Positions 1 to 7,218 of a stretch of DNA of 10,040 nt are shown piece by piece. Within the stretch, counting starts at the first letter, position 1, and each line of letters starts with the position of its first letter. This DNA is from Desulfuromusa sp. (GTDB taxonomy: Bacteria; Desulfobacterota; Desulfuromonadia; Desulfuromonadales; Geopsychrobacteraceae): contig JAGGWI010000194.1 of NCBI GenBank assembly GCA_021157505.1, positions 1-10,040 on the forward strand, read 5' to 3'. The notes under the pieces are model-generated. The model saw only the letters and a list, made by a program, of their open reading frames with translations. It was not told where the DNA came from and ran no database searches. A program made the position numbers and the translations under genes.

Positions 1-2124
1 CGCCAGATCTTTTCGAATCGGGCGGCCAGTTAGAGCTGATGCCAGCGTGGTGGCAATGGTAATTCCTGCAGAAGGACCATCTTTTGGCACCGCACCTTCG
101 GGAACATGAACATGAATATCAAGTTTGGAATAAAAATCTTTTTCAAGCCCTAACTTCTGCCAGCGAGAACGAATATAACTCAGTGCAGCTTGAGCCGATT
201 CCTGCATAACGTCACCCAGTTGTCCGGTAATTATTAACTTCCCCTGTCCGGGTAAGGTTGTTACCTCGACAGTCAGAAGTTCGCCTCCAGTTTCAGTCCA
301 GGCCAGGCCTGTTGCCATACCAATCTGGTCCTCTTCTTCTCGCACACCATACTGATATTGCTGTACCCCAAGGTATTTCTGAATTTGTTTTTCGCCAACC
401 TTGAAACTTTTATCTTTCCCCTCCAACAGTACTTTTTTGGCTAATTTCCGCATCACCGCCGCAATATTGCGATCAAGGCTACGGACTCCCGATTCACGCG
501 TATAACGTCTGATAATTTCGTAGATTGCCCGATCCGAAAAAGCAACCTTCTCACCTTTTAAACCATGAGAAGCAAGCTGTTTATCGAGCAGATAACGACG
601 TGCTATGTGCAGTTTTTCTTCCTCGGAATAACCTTCAATCCTGATTATTTCCAATCGATCATGTAATGGTCGGGGAATCGACTGTAGATTGTTGGCTGTC
701 GCAATAAACAGAACCTGCGACAGATCGTAATCGACATCCAGAAAGTGATCAGCAAAACTATTGTTCTGCTCCGGGTCAAGAACTTCAAGCAGTGCAGATG
801 AGGGGTCACCACGGAAATCGGTACTCATTTTATCAATTTCATCTAACATGAAGACTGGATTCTTCACTCCGGACTTACGCAATCCTTGAATAATTTTCCC
901 CGGCATGGCACCAATATAGGTACGCCGATGGCCACGAATCTCCGCTTCATCACGTACCCCACCCAAAGAGATCCGAACAAATTTTCGCTGTAAGGCTTTC
1001 GCAATGGATTGCCCCAGTGAAGTTTTACCAACACCCGGAGGACCGACAAGACATAAAATCGGCCCTTTGATCTGCTTGACCAGTGCCTGGACTGCCAGGT
1101 ATTCCAGAACCCGCTCTTTGACCTTATGCAGGCCATAGTGATCTGCTTCGAGAATACTTTCAGCTTTGAGTAGATCATATCGATCCTTGGTCCCTTTTTG
1201 CCAAGGCAGCGATAACAACCATTCAATATAATTACGCACCACAGTCGCTTCAGCCGACATCGGAGCCATCATTTTCAACTTGCGCAACTCTGCCTGCGCT
1301 TTCTCAGTCGCCTCCTTGGACATTTTCTTCTTCTTGATCTGTTCTTCAAAGTGGAGGATTTCCTGCTTGAATTCATCCTGCCCACCGAGTTCTTTTTGGA
1401 TGGCACGCATTTGTTCATTCAGATAATACTCTTTCTGACTACGCTCCATCTGACTTTTAACCCGACTGCGTATTCTTCCCTCAACCTGTAAAATTTCAAT
1501 TTCCTGCTCCAGCAGAACCAGGATATGTTCCAATCGTTGCGACGTATCCATAAATTCAAGCACTTCCTGCTTATCAGCAATCGGAACTTGAATATGGCCA
1601 GCAACAGTATCAGCTAAACGGGAGGGATCATCAATTCCACCTATCGTAGCACCCACTTCAGCTGGAATCTTTTTGCTCAAGCCGATATAGATTTCAAAAC
1701 TGGTTTTGATCGCCCGGATAACAGCTTCAACTTCTGAAGAATCAGCCATTGATTCCGCCAGCGGTTCAACCACCGCTTGAAGAAGATCCTCCTGTTGGAC
1801 AAAGGAATGGACCTGACCACGCCAGCACCCTTCCACCAGAACCTTGACCGTTCCATCGGGAAGTTTGAGCAGTTGCAAAACCTTGCCGACGGTACCGATC
1901 CGATAGAGGTCATCCTCTTCTGGAGTATCAATTTTGGAATCTTTCTGACTCAGCAGAAAGATCATCTTGTCACTCTCAGAGGCACTTTCAAGAGCGCCAA
2001 TCGATTGTGGTCTGCCGACAAACAGTGGGGCAACCATATGGGGGAAAATAACGATATCCCGCAACGGTAACAGGGGCAAGAGACGCGGTGATAAAATTGA
2101 GGATGTCTCAATAGGGTCTGACAT
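1..2124 (-). CDS. lon: ATP-dependent protease Lon (3' end cut by window edge)
   Basis: Lon is a cytosolic homohexameric AAA+ serine protease that unfolds and degrades damaged and regulatory proteins. The frame is open from the ATG at 2124 to base 1 (708 codons), so the last part of the protease domain is missing. Visible in order: an N-terminal substrate-binding domain beginning near residue 15 with [20 protein letters not shown]; a charged helical segment about 200-280; Walker A GPPGVGKT at 361-368; Walker B LDEID with D428/E429; and the start of the protease domain with GPSAG, which places the catalytic serine at about residue 685. The catalytic lysine lies outside the window. Numbering closely follows E. 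coli Lon (S679), so no internal indel is suspected. Only a weak Shine-Dalgarno (ACAGG) precedes the ATG, and no in-frame alternative start is seen nearby. It follows clpX on the same strand but is separated from it by a strong hairpin. Confidence 0.96.
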   Translation of the reverse strand, partial: MSDPIETSSILSPRLLPLLPLRDIVIFPHMVAPLFVGRPQSIGALESASESDKMIFLLSQKDSKIDTPEEDDLYRIGTVGKVLQLLKLPDGTVKVLVEGCWRGQVHSFVQQEDLLQAVVEPLAESMADSSEVEAVIRAIKTSFEIYIGLSKKIPAEVGATIGGIDDPSRLADTVAGHIQVPIADKQEVLEFMDTSQRLEHILVLLEQEIEILQVEGRIRSRVKSQMERSQKEYYLNEQMRAIQKELGGQDEFKQEILHFEEQIKKKKMSKEATEKAQAELRKLKMMAPMSAEATVVRNYIEWLLSLPWQKGTKDRYDLLKAESILEADHYGLHKVKERVLEYLAVQALVKQIKGPILCLVGPPGVGKTSLGQSIAKALQRKFVRISLGGVRDEAEIRGHRRTYIGAMPGKIIQGLRKSGVKNPVFMLDEIDKMSTDFRGDPSSALLEVLDPEQNNSFADHFLDVDYDLSQVLFIATANNLQSIPRPLHDRLEIIRIEGYSEEEKLHIARRYLLDKQLASHGLKGEKVAFSDRAIYEIIRRYTRESGVRSLDRNIAAVMRKLAKKVLLEGKDKSFKVGEKQIQKYLGVQQYQYGVREEEDQIGMATGLAWTETGGELLTVEVTTLPGQGKLIITGQLGDVMQESAQAALSYIRSRWQKLGLEKDFYSKLDIHVHVPEGAVPKDGPSAGITIATTLASALTGRPIRKDLA

Positions 2125-2147
2125 AAATTTCGGGCCTGTAAGAGAAA

Positions 2148-2183
2148 AGGAGCGTTACTGACTAAAGTGGCAGTAACGCTCCT
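2148..2183 (-). terminator. Rho-independent terminator or attenuator between clpX and lon
   Basis: A perfect 13-bp inverted repeat, AGGAGCGTTACTG and its complement, is separated by a 10-base loop. On the minus strand it is followed by TTTTCTCTT, giving an intrinsic terminator for transcripts leaving clpX, whose stop codon is 27 bases upstream of the stem. On the plus strand the stem is not followed directly by a T-run, so it points one way. Only 23 bases separate the stem from the lon ATG, so it either terminates the tig-clpP-clpX mRNA with partial read-through into lon or lies inside a lon leader RNA. Confidence 0.85.
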
Positions 2184-2210
2184 GATAAACTCAAAAAAAG
2201 TTAGATAAGG

Positions 2211-3458
2211 CTAAGCACTTTCAGCAATATCATAAAGAATAATTGGCTTCATCCCTTTAGTAATAACATCCTCATTCAAAACAACTTCCCTAACGCGATC
2301 TTGTGAGGGGATGTCATACATGACATCAAGCATGGCATTTTCCAGGATTGAACGAAGTCCGCGGGCACCCGTCTTGCGCTTCAATGCCTCCTTGGCGACG
2401 GCAACCAATGCCCCGTCAGTAAACCTCAAATGGACATTTTCCATATCAAAAAGGCATTGATATTGCTTGATCAGGGCATTTTTGGGTTCCTGAAGGATTT
2501 GTATGAGGGCTGCCTCATCTAGTTCCCCCAGGGTTGCAATCACCGGAAGACGGCCGACAAACTCGGGAATCAAACCGAACTTGAGAAGATCCGTTGGCTG
2601 CACTTTACCCAGTAATTCACTAAGATCCTCTTCCTTGATAGAGCGAACATCAGCTCCAAAACCCATGGTTTTAGCGCTGATGCGCTTACTGACGATCTTT
2701 TCCAGACCAGCAAAAGCACCACCACAAATAAACAGGATATTGGTTGTATCTACCTTAAGAAACTCCTGTTGTGGATGCTTCCGTCCCCCCTTGGGCGGAA
2801 CACTTGCGGTTGTCCCTTCAATGATTTTTAAAAGAGCCTGCTGAACCCCTTCGCCGGAAACATCACGAGTGATAGACGGGGATTCCGATTTTCTGGCAAT
2901 TTTGTCAACTTCATCAATATAGATGATCCCTTTTTGAGCTTTTTCCAGATCATAATCAGCCGCCTGCAACAAACTGAGAATGATGTTCTCAACGTCTTCA
3001 CCAACATAACCAGCTTCAGTTAAATTCGTTGCATCAGCAATGGCAAAAGGGACATCCAGAACCTTTGCCAGAGTCTGTGCCAGCAGAGTCTTGCCACTAC
3101 CGGTCGGCCCTAACAACAGAACATTGCTCTTCTGAATTTCTATATTATTATTTTTGTCCACAGATTCAACCCGTTTGTAGTGATTGTAGACTGCAACAGA
3201 TAGAATCTTTTTTGCCCGTTCCTGGCCAATGACATACTCATCAAGGATATCTTTGAGCTCGACCGGTTTAGGCAGATGCTTTACTTCAGGACCAGATGGT
3301 TGATCCAGCCGTGATTCTTCATCAATGATATCGTTACAAAGCTCAATGCATTCATCACAAATATAAACCGTTGGACCAGCAATTAGCTTTTTAACTTCAT
3401 CCTGAGATTTACCACAGAAAGAGCAGGTTAACTGGCTGTTTTCATCCTTAGAGCTCAC
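2211..3458 (-). CDS. clpX: ATP-dependent Clp protease ATP-binding subunit ClpX
   Basis: ClpX is the AAA+ hexamer that recognises tagged substrates, unfolds them and threads them into ClpP. At 415 aa it has the usual length. Visible: an N-terminal C4 zinc-binding domain (C12, C15, C34, C37); Walker A GPTGSGKT at 117-124; the pore-1 loop GYVG at 150-153; Walker B IDE with D182/E183; the RKH substrate loop at 226-228; the arginine-finger region EFVGR with R303; and sensor-2 GARGL with R366. The start is GTG at 3458: an in-frame TAA lies two codons upstream, and a good GGAGG stands 8 bases before the GTG. The gene follows clpP by 25 bases on the same strand and probably shares its mRNA. A strong terminator follows the stop codon. 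Confidence 0.98.
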   Translation of the reverse strand: MSSKDENSQLTCSFCGKSQDEVKKLIAGPTVYICDECIELCNDIIDEESRLDQPSGPEVKHLPKPVELKDILDEYVIGQERAKKILSVAVYNHYKRVESVDKNNNIEIQKSNVLLLGPTGSGKTLLAQTLAKVLDVPFAIADATNLTEAGYVGEDVENIILSLLQAADYDLEKAQKGIIYIDEVDKIARKSESPSITRDVSGEGVQQALLKIIEGTTASVPPKGGRKHPQQEFLKVDTTNILFICGGAFAGLEKIVSKRISAKTMGFGADVRSIKEEDLSELLGKVQPTDLLKFGLIPEFVGRLPVIATLGELDEAALIQILQEPKNALIKQYQCLFDMENVHLRFTDGALVAVAKEALKRKTGARGLRSILENAMLDVMYDIPSQDRVREVVLNEDVITKGMKPIILYDIAESA

Positions 3459-3466
3459 GTATTAAA

Positions 3467-3471
3467 CCTCC
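3467..3471 (-). promoter_or_regulatory. Shine-Dalgarno site fixing the GTG start of clpX
   Basis: GGAGG on the minus strand lies 8 bases before the GTG at 3458. No ATG is available upstream in frame because a TAA intervenes, so this site supports the non-ATG start. Confidence 0.8.
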
Positions 3472-3483
3472 ACACTATTAATA

Positions 3484-4068
3484 TTAAGATTTTCTTTCGA
3501 CAATCTCATCGATAATACCATAGTTACGGGCTGTTTCGCTATCCATGAAGAAATCACGCTCCGTATCAGCCGCTATCTTCTCTAATTTTTTCCCGGTGTG
3601 CTTTGCCAAAATCCCATTTAATGATTCACGCATCCGCAAAATCTCTTTTGCATGAATACTGATATCAGTTGCTTGTCCCTGAAAACCACCTAAGGGTTGA
3701 TGAATCATCACCCGGGCGTTTGGCAATGCAAAGCGTTTTCCCGCGGTCCCTGCAGCTAGCAGAACAGCGCCCATGCTGGCCGCCTGGCCAACACAGATAG
3801 TGGAAACCGGTGCCTTCAAATATTGCATTGTATCATAAATAGCCATTCCTGCAGTCACGACACCACCGGGAGAATTGATATAGAGATGAATATCCCGATC
3901 GGGATCTTCTGATTCCAGAAACAACAGTTGAGCAATGACAAGGCTTGCCATATGGTCTTCAATCTCGCCACCAAGAAAGATAATTCGATCCTTCAATAAA
4001 CGGGAATAGATATCATAAGCCCGCTCACCCCGCCCGCTGTCTTCAACGACCATTGGCACCAGACTCAT
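3484..4068 (-). CDS. clpP: ATP-dependent Clp protease proteolytic subunit ClpP
   Basis: ClpP is the tetradecameric serine peptidase chamber that partners with ClpX (and ClpA/ClpC-type unfoldases). From the ATG at 4068 the protein is 194 aa, the family's normal length. The catalytic triad is complete, at positions equivalent to B. subtilis ClpP: S98 in GQAASMGA, H123 in MIHQPLGG, and D172 in the TERD segment. The N-terminus [10 protein letters not shown] matches the short axial-loop type, with no evident propeptide before it. The frame stays open upstream to an ATG at 4140, but that would add 24 residues overlapping tig and lacks a proper ribosome site. The chosen ATG has GAGGAG 7 bases upstream, inside the last codons of tig. 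Only one base separates the tig stop from this start, so the two genes are probably translationally coupled. Confidence 0.98.
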   Translation of the reverse strand: MSLVPMVVEDSGRGERAYDIYSRLLKDRIIFLGGEIEDHMASLVIAQLLFLESEDPDRDIHLYINSPGGVVTAGMAIYDTMQYLKAPVSTICVGQAASMGAVLLAAGTAGKRFALPNARVMIHQPLGGFQGQATDISIHAKEILRMRESLNGILAKHTGKKLEKIAADTERDFFMDSETARNYGIIDEIVERKS

Positions 4069-4069
4069 A

Positions 4070-5404
4070 TCAGGACTCCTCAGCTTCGTTCTCAGCAGCA
4101 GCTTCCTGCTCAGGTTGTTGCGGTTCAACCTCGGTAACAACAGCCTGATCCAACAAGAATTCAGTCACTTTGCCCTGCAGAATTTGGCCCTTCAAGCCAG
4201 CCAGTGCGGACTCATTTTTAAAATATACTTCAACCTGATCCAACGGCACCTTACCGTTATCAGAGAACTCCTGCTTCTTTTGTTCGATTTCCGCCTCTTC
4301 AACGACAATTTTTTCCTGCGCAGCGATAGCATCCAGAATCAGCTCACCCTTAACTTGTTGAACCGCCATATCCCGGTAGGTCTTGGCAAAAGACTCCTCA
4401 TTCATCCCCAGCATTTCAAGGCTCATCCCTTGAGCCTTCAGCTTCTGAGTGAAACTATCCTTGAGATGGTGGAGCTGATTTTCAATCATCCCTTCAGGAA
4501 CCTCAAAAGAATTATTTTCGATTAAAGCAGTCATCAGGTTTTCTTGTAATTGACTATCAATCCGCTGCTGTTCCTGAGCAATGGAGTTTTCCTTGATTCG
4601 CTCTTTGAGATCATCCAGATTGTCCGCATCGAGCTCTTTGGCCAGAGCGTCATCAATTTTTGGGACAATTTTTTCTTTAATCTCCTTAACCAGAACCTTG
4701 AAAACCGCCGGTTTCCCAGCCAGATCCTTGGAGCCATACCCTTCCGGGAAGGTCACTTCCACCTCTTTTTCCTGCTCACGCTTCATCCCGACCAACTGTG
4801 CTTCAAAACCGGGAATAAAGCTATTGGATCCAAGCGCAAGTTCAAAATCGGTGCCGGCACCATTCTCAAAGGCAGTTCCGTCAATAAAGCCTTCAAAATC
4901 AATAATAACCGTATCCCCATCACGCGCTTTTTTACGGCTGGTGACTTCAAGTAGAGTTCGTGCATTAGCCATTTGTTCTAGCTGTTGGGTAACGACACCC
5001 TCATCAAAGGAAAAGATTTCTTTCTCCAGATTCAGCTTCGCATAATCCTTTGCAACAATTTCCGGCCGTACTTCTACTTCGGCTTCATATTTGAAAGGCT
5101 TTCCACTCTCTACAATTCCCGATTCTTTCACTTCCGGCTGGGACACAGCCTCAATTTTATTATCCAGTAGAGCTTTATAGAGGCTATTATTAATTAAAGG
5201 ACCAGCAGCGTCATACTGAGCCCTGGGGCCATAATGTTGTTCAAGAATTTTCTTTGGGACCTTACCCTTACGAAAACCTTTAATATCAGCGGTCTTGGCA
5301 ATTTTTTTATAGGCGTTCTCCAACTCAGTCTCGACAACGTCAGCGGCAATCTCAAAAATAAGTTTCTTTTTAATCGGACTTACGACTTCAACAGTAACAC
5401 TCAT
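4070..5404 (-). CDS. tig: Trigger factor, ribosome-associated chaperone and peptidyl-prolyl isomerase
   Basis: Trigger factor binds ribosomal protein uL23 at the exit tunnel and shields nascent chains. At 444 aa it has the usual length. Visible: an N-terminal ribosome-binding domain with the signature GFRKGKVP at 43-50; an FKBP-type isomerase domain about 155-245 ([11 protein letters not shown], then [16 protein letters not shown], then TFPEGYGS); and a helical C-terminal chaperone domain ending in a glutamate- and alanine-rich tail. Two ATGs are adjacent (5407 and 5404). I chose 5404 because AGGAAGGG then sits 6 bases upstream and the protein begins MSVTVE, as in relatives. The gene is first in the tig-clpP-clpX group and lies directly downstream of the tRNA operon terminator. 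Confidence 0.97.
   Translation of the reverse strand: MSVTVEVVSPIKKKLIFEIAADVVETELENAYKKIAKTADIKGFRKGKVPKKILEQHYGPRAQYDAAGPLINNSLYKALLDNKIEAVSQPEVKESGIVESGKPFKYEAEVEVRPEIVAKDYAKLNLEKEIFSFDEGVVTQQLEQMANARTLLEVTSRKKARDGDTVIIDFEGFIDGTAFENGAGTDFELALGSNSFIPGFEAQLVGMKREQEKEVEVTFPEGYGSKDLAGKPAVFKVLVKEIKEKIVPKIDDALAKELDADNLDDLKERIKENSIAQEQQRIDSQLQENLMTALIENNSFEVPEGMIENQLHHLKDSFTQKLKAQGMSLEMLGMNEESFAKTYRDMAVQQVKGELILDAIAAQEKIVVEEAEIEQKKQEFSDNGKVPLDQVEVYFKNESALAGLKGQILQGKVTEFLLDQAVVTEVEPQQPEQEAAAENEAEES
4076..4081 (-). promoter_or_regulatory. clpP Shine-Dalgarno inside the 3' end of tig
   Basis: GAGGAG on the minus strand is formed by two glutamate codons near the end of tig and stands 7 bases before the clpP ATG. 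It selects the 4068 start over the upstream ATG at 4140. Confidence 0.75.
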
Positions 5405-5410
5405 CATTTT

Positions 5411-5418
5411 CCCTTCCT
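5411..5418 (-). promoter_or_regulatory. tig Shine-Dalgarno deciding between two adjacent ATGs
   Basis: AGGAAGGG on the minus strand is 6 bases from the ATG at 5404 but only 3 from the ATG at 5407, which favours the second ATG. Confidence 0.6.
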
Positions 5419-5477
5419 GATTCTTAAGTATTGGCCAAGATCAAGGTGATTTTTCGTTAGTAATAATAAATATGTAA

Positions 5478-5494
5478 ATGGCTTTGAAAGCCAT
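5478..5494 (-). terminator. Hairpin terminator of the tRNA operon
   Basis: ATGGCTTT and AAAGCCAT form a perfect inverted repeat around one base, in practice a 7-bp stem with a 3-base loop. It starts 8 bases after the CCA end of tRNA-Leu. On the minus strand it is followed by a T/A-rich stretch (TTTACATATTTATTATT). It probably separates the tRNA transcript from tig. I see no convincing sigma-70 promoter for tig in the remaining space, so some read-through is possible. Confidence 0.6.
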
Positions 5495-5502
5495 AATTAG
5501 AA

Positions 5503-5587
<85 letters not shown>

Positions 5588-5606
5588 AGAAAATAACCTT
5601 TAAATA

Positions 5607-5669
5607 ACAATGCTCACCTCCCAAACTCACCCGTCAACGGGCTAACTGAGTACGGAAGGCGAGCATTGT
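5607..5669 (-). other. Long structured hairpin in the tRNA-His/tRNA-Leu spacer
   Basis: On the minus strand ACAATGCTCGCCTTCC pairs with GGGAGGTGAGCATTGT: 16 continuous pairs, two of them G-U. Inside the loop ACTCA pairs with TGAGT, and CCCG with CGGG around TTGA. The G-U pairs become A-C mismatches on the plus strand, so the fold favours RNA made in the tRNA direction. It could be an RNase III processing stem or a small RNA released from the operon. It is not tRNA-shaped. Confidence 0.65.
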
Positions 5670-5675
5670 CTATAA

Positions 5676-5752
5676 TGGGGTGAGTGAAGGGGCTTGAACC
5701 CTCGACATCCGGAGCCACAATCCAGTGCTCTACCAACTGAGCTACACCCACC
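5676..5752 (-). tRNA. tRNA-His (anticodon GUG)
   Basis: The acceptor stem is GTGGGTG/CACTCAC, with discriminator C facing an encoded extra G at position -1 (base 5752). That G-1:C73 pair is the hallmark of bacterial histidine tRNAs. The anticodon GTG sits in a CTGGA/TCCGG arm, where the inner pair is A-T and the outer ones include a mismatch or wobble. CCA is encoded. It is the middle gene of the tRNA cluster. Confidence 0.96.
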
Positions 5753-5754
5753 AG

Positions 5755-5790
5755 AAAAACCAGACTATGTTACGGAAACTGCTGGTTTTT
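5755..5790 (-). other. Inverted repeat in the tRNA-Arg/tRNA-His spacer
   Basis: AAAAACCAG and CTGGTTTTT form a perfect 9-bp stem around an 18-base loop, starting two bases upstream of the tRNA-His 5' end. The A-tract/T-tract shape resembles a bidirectional terminator, but only four pairs are GC-containing CCAG/CTGG. A processing stem or a partial attenuator is as likely. Confidence 0.45.
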
Positions 5791-5804
5791 GTCAAACCAA
5801 AAAA

Positions 5805-5881
<77 letters not shown>

Positions 5882-5892
5882 ACAACCTGTGG

Positions 5893-5920
5893 AATCTACT
5901 TAAATTTTACAGCAGCACAA
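5893..5920 (-). promoter_or_regulatory. Candidate sigma-70 promoter of the tRNA operon
   Basis: On the minus strand a -35-like TTGTGC is followed after 16 bases by TAGATT. The predicted start lies a few bases before tRNA-Arg. Both boxes match four of six consensus positions. The position is right, but the call rests on sequence likeness alone. Confidence 0.35.
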
Positions 5921-5934
5921 GAGGCTGCGTTTCC

Positions 5935-6100
5935 AGGAGACTATCGGACTATCCAATGAACTGGCTGAAAATCCGTTTGTTTGGCTCATTTTTTAGCTCC
6001 TTTTTGCCCCGTAGCTATGGCTATGAGCCTGCAAACGAGCTAAAAACTACCCCCAAACCTCCGAATTTTCGCTTCAGTTCGTATAGTCCGACAGACTCCT
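5935..6100. repeat. Palindromic repeat element A
   Basis: The left tip AGGAGACTATCGGACTAT and the complement of the right tip, AGGAGTCTGTCGGACTAT, match at 16 of 18 positions. Further inside, GAACTG then GAAAAT on the left face ATTTTC and CAGTTC on the right. The core holds more inverted repeats: GGCTCAT with ATGAGCC, and TTTTTAGCTC with GAGCTAAAAA. The element has the same tips as the one at 8909-9072 but a different core. It contains no credible gene and lies just upstream of the tRNA-Arg promoter region. The form resembles a MITE or REPIN-like non-autonomous repeat. Confidence 0.75.
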
Positions 6101-6221
6101 AGCATGTGTTACAAACATTTGCAAATAAAAATCAAGGATATAAATTGTCAGGATATGGGAATCCTGGCCGCAGGCTGAACCCCAAAAAAAATTCCTGCCT
6201 GAGTTTACATCTCCAGCTTGA
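6101..6221. other. Non-coding stretch between palindrome A and the 228-aa gene
   Basis: This AT-rich stretch has no supported ORF. It holds a 6-bp inverted repeat CAGGAT/ATCCTG at 6149-6166, which could weakly terminate transcription of the minus-strand gene ending at 6222, but no clean T-run follows it. A tract of eight A's occurs near 6183-6191. Nothing else stands out. Confidence 0.4.
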
Positions 6222-6908
6222 TTATTTTGTAAATGGCGGATCATCGGCAAAAAGATCATACTGAGGGGCTGAGGAGACCACACTCTCTGGATGGTTATCA
6301 TCCTCTGATGGCGATGAGGGGTTATCATCCATGAACCTGGTTTCCACCACAGAACTTATGGTGCGTTGCAGCAGATCCAATTCCAACCCAAAACTGGGAT
6401 CATCAGCAAAAAGATCAGAATGGAACGGCGCAGGTTGCTTTTGAACCGCGAACTCAGGATCTTCGGAGAAGGGATCAACACTCCTCCTCTCGTTATGACT
6501 GGCGACCAGATCTGCCAGAGATACAGCATCGCAGGAGAATTTAACCAGTTTAAAAGTATAGAGCAATTCTGCAACCAGGGATTTTGGCTCGGGCAAATGC
6601 TCTGCATACAGAATTGCAAGTTGCGCCAACCAATCAATAGCAAGCTTGATAATTTCAAGCTCAATTTTGTTCGGAACAACTTGTGTGGTCAGATGGCGAA
6701 CAAAAACGACCTCCAGTTGATCCGCTATCGAACAAAATGAATCGCCCTCGACCACAGCGGGCACTTTTTTGAAATCGGCCACAGCTTGAACCGAATCCTC
6801 TAATCGTGCCAAGGTAGGTGTTTGTACATATAGAGAATTACGAATTTTTTCAACAAATGTCTCTACAGCAGCAATAAACAATTGCTGATCGATCGTCAGC
6901 TCAGCCAT
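6222..6908 (-). CDS. Hypothetical protein with degenerate HPt-like N-terminus and repeated DLFADDPxF motifs
   Basis: 228 aa, not assigned to a known family. Residues 1-125 look all-helical. The stretch IADQLEVVFVRHL to IKLAIDWLAQL (about 61-97) resembles helices C-D of CheA P1/HPt domains, but where such domains carry the phospho-accepting HTxKG motif this protein has VEGDSFCS, so phosphotransfer is unlikely. The acidic, probably disordered tail (about 140-228) repeats a short motif three times: DPFSEDPEF at 145-153, DLFADDPSF at 165-173 and DLFADDPPF at 218-226, the last almost at the C-terminus. No signal peptide or membrane segment is seen, so it is probably cytosolic. The ATG has GGAG 8 bases upstream. 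It is divergent from the DUF6178-like gene. A scaffold or adaptor role is speculation. Confidence 0.85.
   Translation of the reverse strand: MAELTIDQQLFIAAVETFVEKIRNSLYVQTPTLARLEDSVQAVADFKKVPAVVEGDSFCSIADQLEVVFVRHLTTQVVPNKIELEIIKLAIDWLAQLAILYAEHLPEPKSLVAELLYTFKLVKFSCDAVSLADLVASHNERRSVDPFSEDPEFAVQKQPAPFHSDLFADDPSFGLELDLLQRTISSVVETRFMDDNPSSPSEDDNHPESVVSSAPQYDLFADDPPFTK
6238..6258 (-). repeat. Direct repeat copy 1 (DLFADDP coding motif)
   Basis: This 21-base segment recurs at 6397-6417 with one silent mismatch, encoding the DLFADDP motif in the tail of the 228-aa protein. Such similarity at the DNA level suggests recent internal duplication or gene conversion. Confidence 0.6.
6397..6417 (-). 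repeat. Direct repeat copy 2 (DLFADDP coding motif)
   Basis: Partner of the segment at 6238-6258, in the same orientation, with 20 of 21 bases identical. A third protein-level copy (DPFSEDPEF) lies upstream in the gene but has diverged at the DNA level. Confidence 0.6.
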
Positions 6909-6945
6909 TCAGAAATCTCCGTTCCAAGCGGTTAAAAATCGTCAG

Positions 6946-6974
6946 AGTGTAACATAAAAGATCGAGATAATGAA
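6946..6974 (-). promoter_or_regulatory. Candidate promoter of the 228-aa protein gene
   Basis: On the minus strand an extended -10, TGTTACACT, is preceded after 17 bases by TTCATT. The -10 core matches four of six consensus positions with an upstream TGn, and the -35 is weak. It lies about 40 bases before the start codon. Confidence 0.4.
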
Positions 6975-7218
6975 CTACCTCACAACAGGCAACGAGGTTG
7001 CTCATCGGGTCAATTCTATGTGATTGATCCACACGCCTCCTGATTTTGTGGCAAAACGTCATAGACTAGCAATTTCCACCTGAAAACAGAAGGAAAGAGA
7101 TCTTAAATACAATCTTTCCTGGTGATCCTGATTGCACATTTCTACCGTCTGCTTTAGAGTGCATTTTTTGAGTAAGTTAGCAGGCTGCTAGCCATATAAA
7201 AAACTGGAGCAATAAAGT
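6975..7218. other. Divergent intergenic region
   Basis: Together with the bases down to 6909 this makes a 310-base gap between divergent genes, and no small gene is supported in it. It holds the minus-strand promoter candidate, a 13-base palindrome at 7178-7190 and a plus-strand GGAG nine bases before the ATG at 7219. A plus promoter is not clear: TTGCAC at 7132 with TAGAGT at 7155 has a 17-base spacing but poor matches. Confidence 0.4.
7178..7190. promoter_or_regulatory. Operator-like palindrome before the DUF6178-like gene
   Basis: TAGCAG-G-CTGCTA is a perfect 6-bp inverted repeat around one base, 28 bases upstream of the ATG at 7219 and next to an AT-rich TATAAA. It could be a repressor site or a small leader hairpin. 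No regulator gene is adjacent. Confidence 0.3.

Noticed and set aside
1..2124. Frameshift or pseudogene status for lon, because no closed ORF is present
   Set aside because: The minus frame is continuous for 708 codons with all expected motifs; it lacks a stop only because the window ends.
4115..5045. Several plus-strand ORFs of 130-154 codons opposite tig
   Set aside because: They are antisense to the well-conserved trigger factor gene and arise from its codon bias.
5408..5477. Heat-shock control (CIRCE or sigma-32 promoter) upstream of tig
   Set aside because: CTTGAT occurs on the minus strand, but no CCCCAT-like -10 follows at 13-15 bases and no CIRCE repeat is present.
5588..5675. A fourth (proline) tRNA in the His-Leu spacer or before tig
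   Set aside because: The spacer folds as one long stem, not a cloverleaf, and no anticodon arm or T-loop motif is present.
6149..6166. Strong terminator for the 228-aa gene
   Set aside because: The stem is only 6 bp and is not followed by a T-run on the minus strand.
6074..6328. Minus-strand ORF overlapping the end of the 228-aa gene and palindrome A
   Set aside because: It is out of frame with the supported gene, rich in Q/H/R as expected for a shadow frame, and has no start signal.
7120..7136. Possible sigma-54 promoter (TGG followed by TTGCA) before the DUF6178-like gene
   Set aside because: The GG and GC elements are 11 bases apart instead of the strict 10, and the -24 box lacks the usual CAC.
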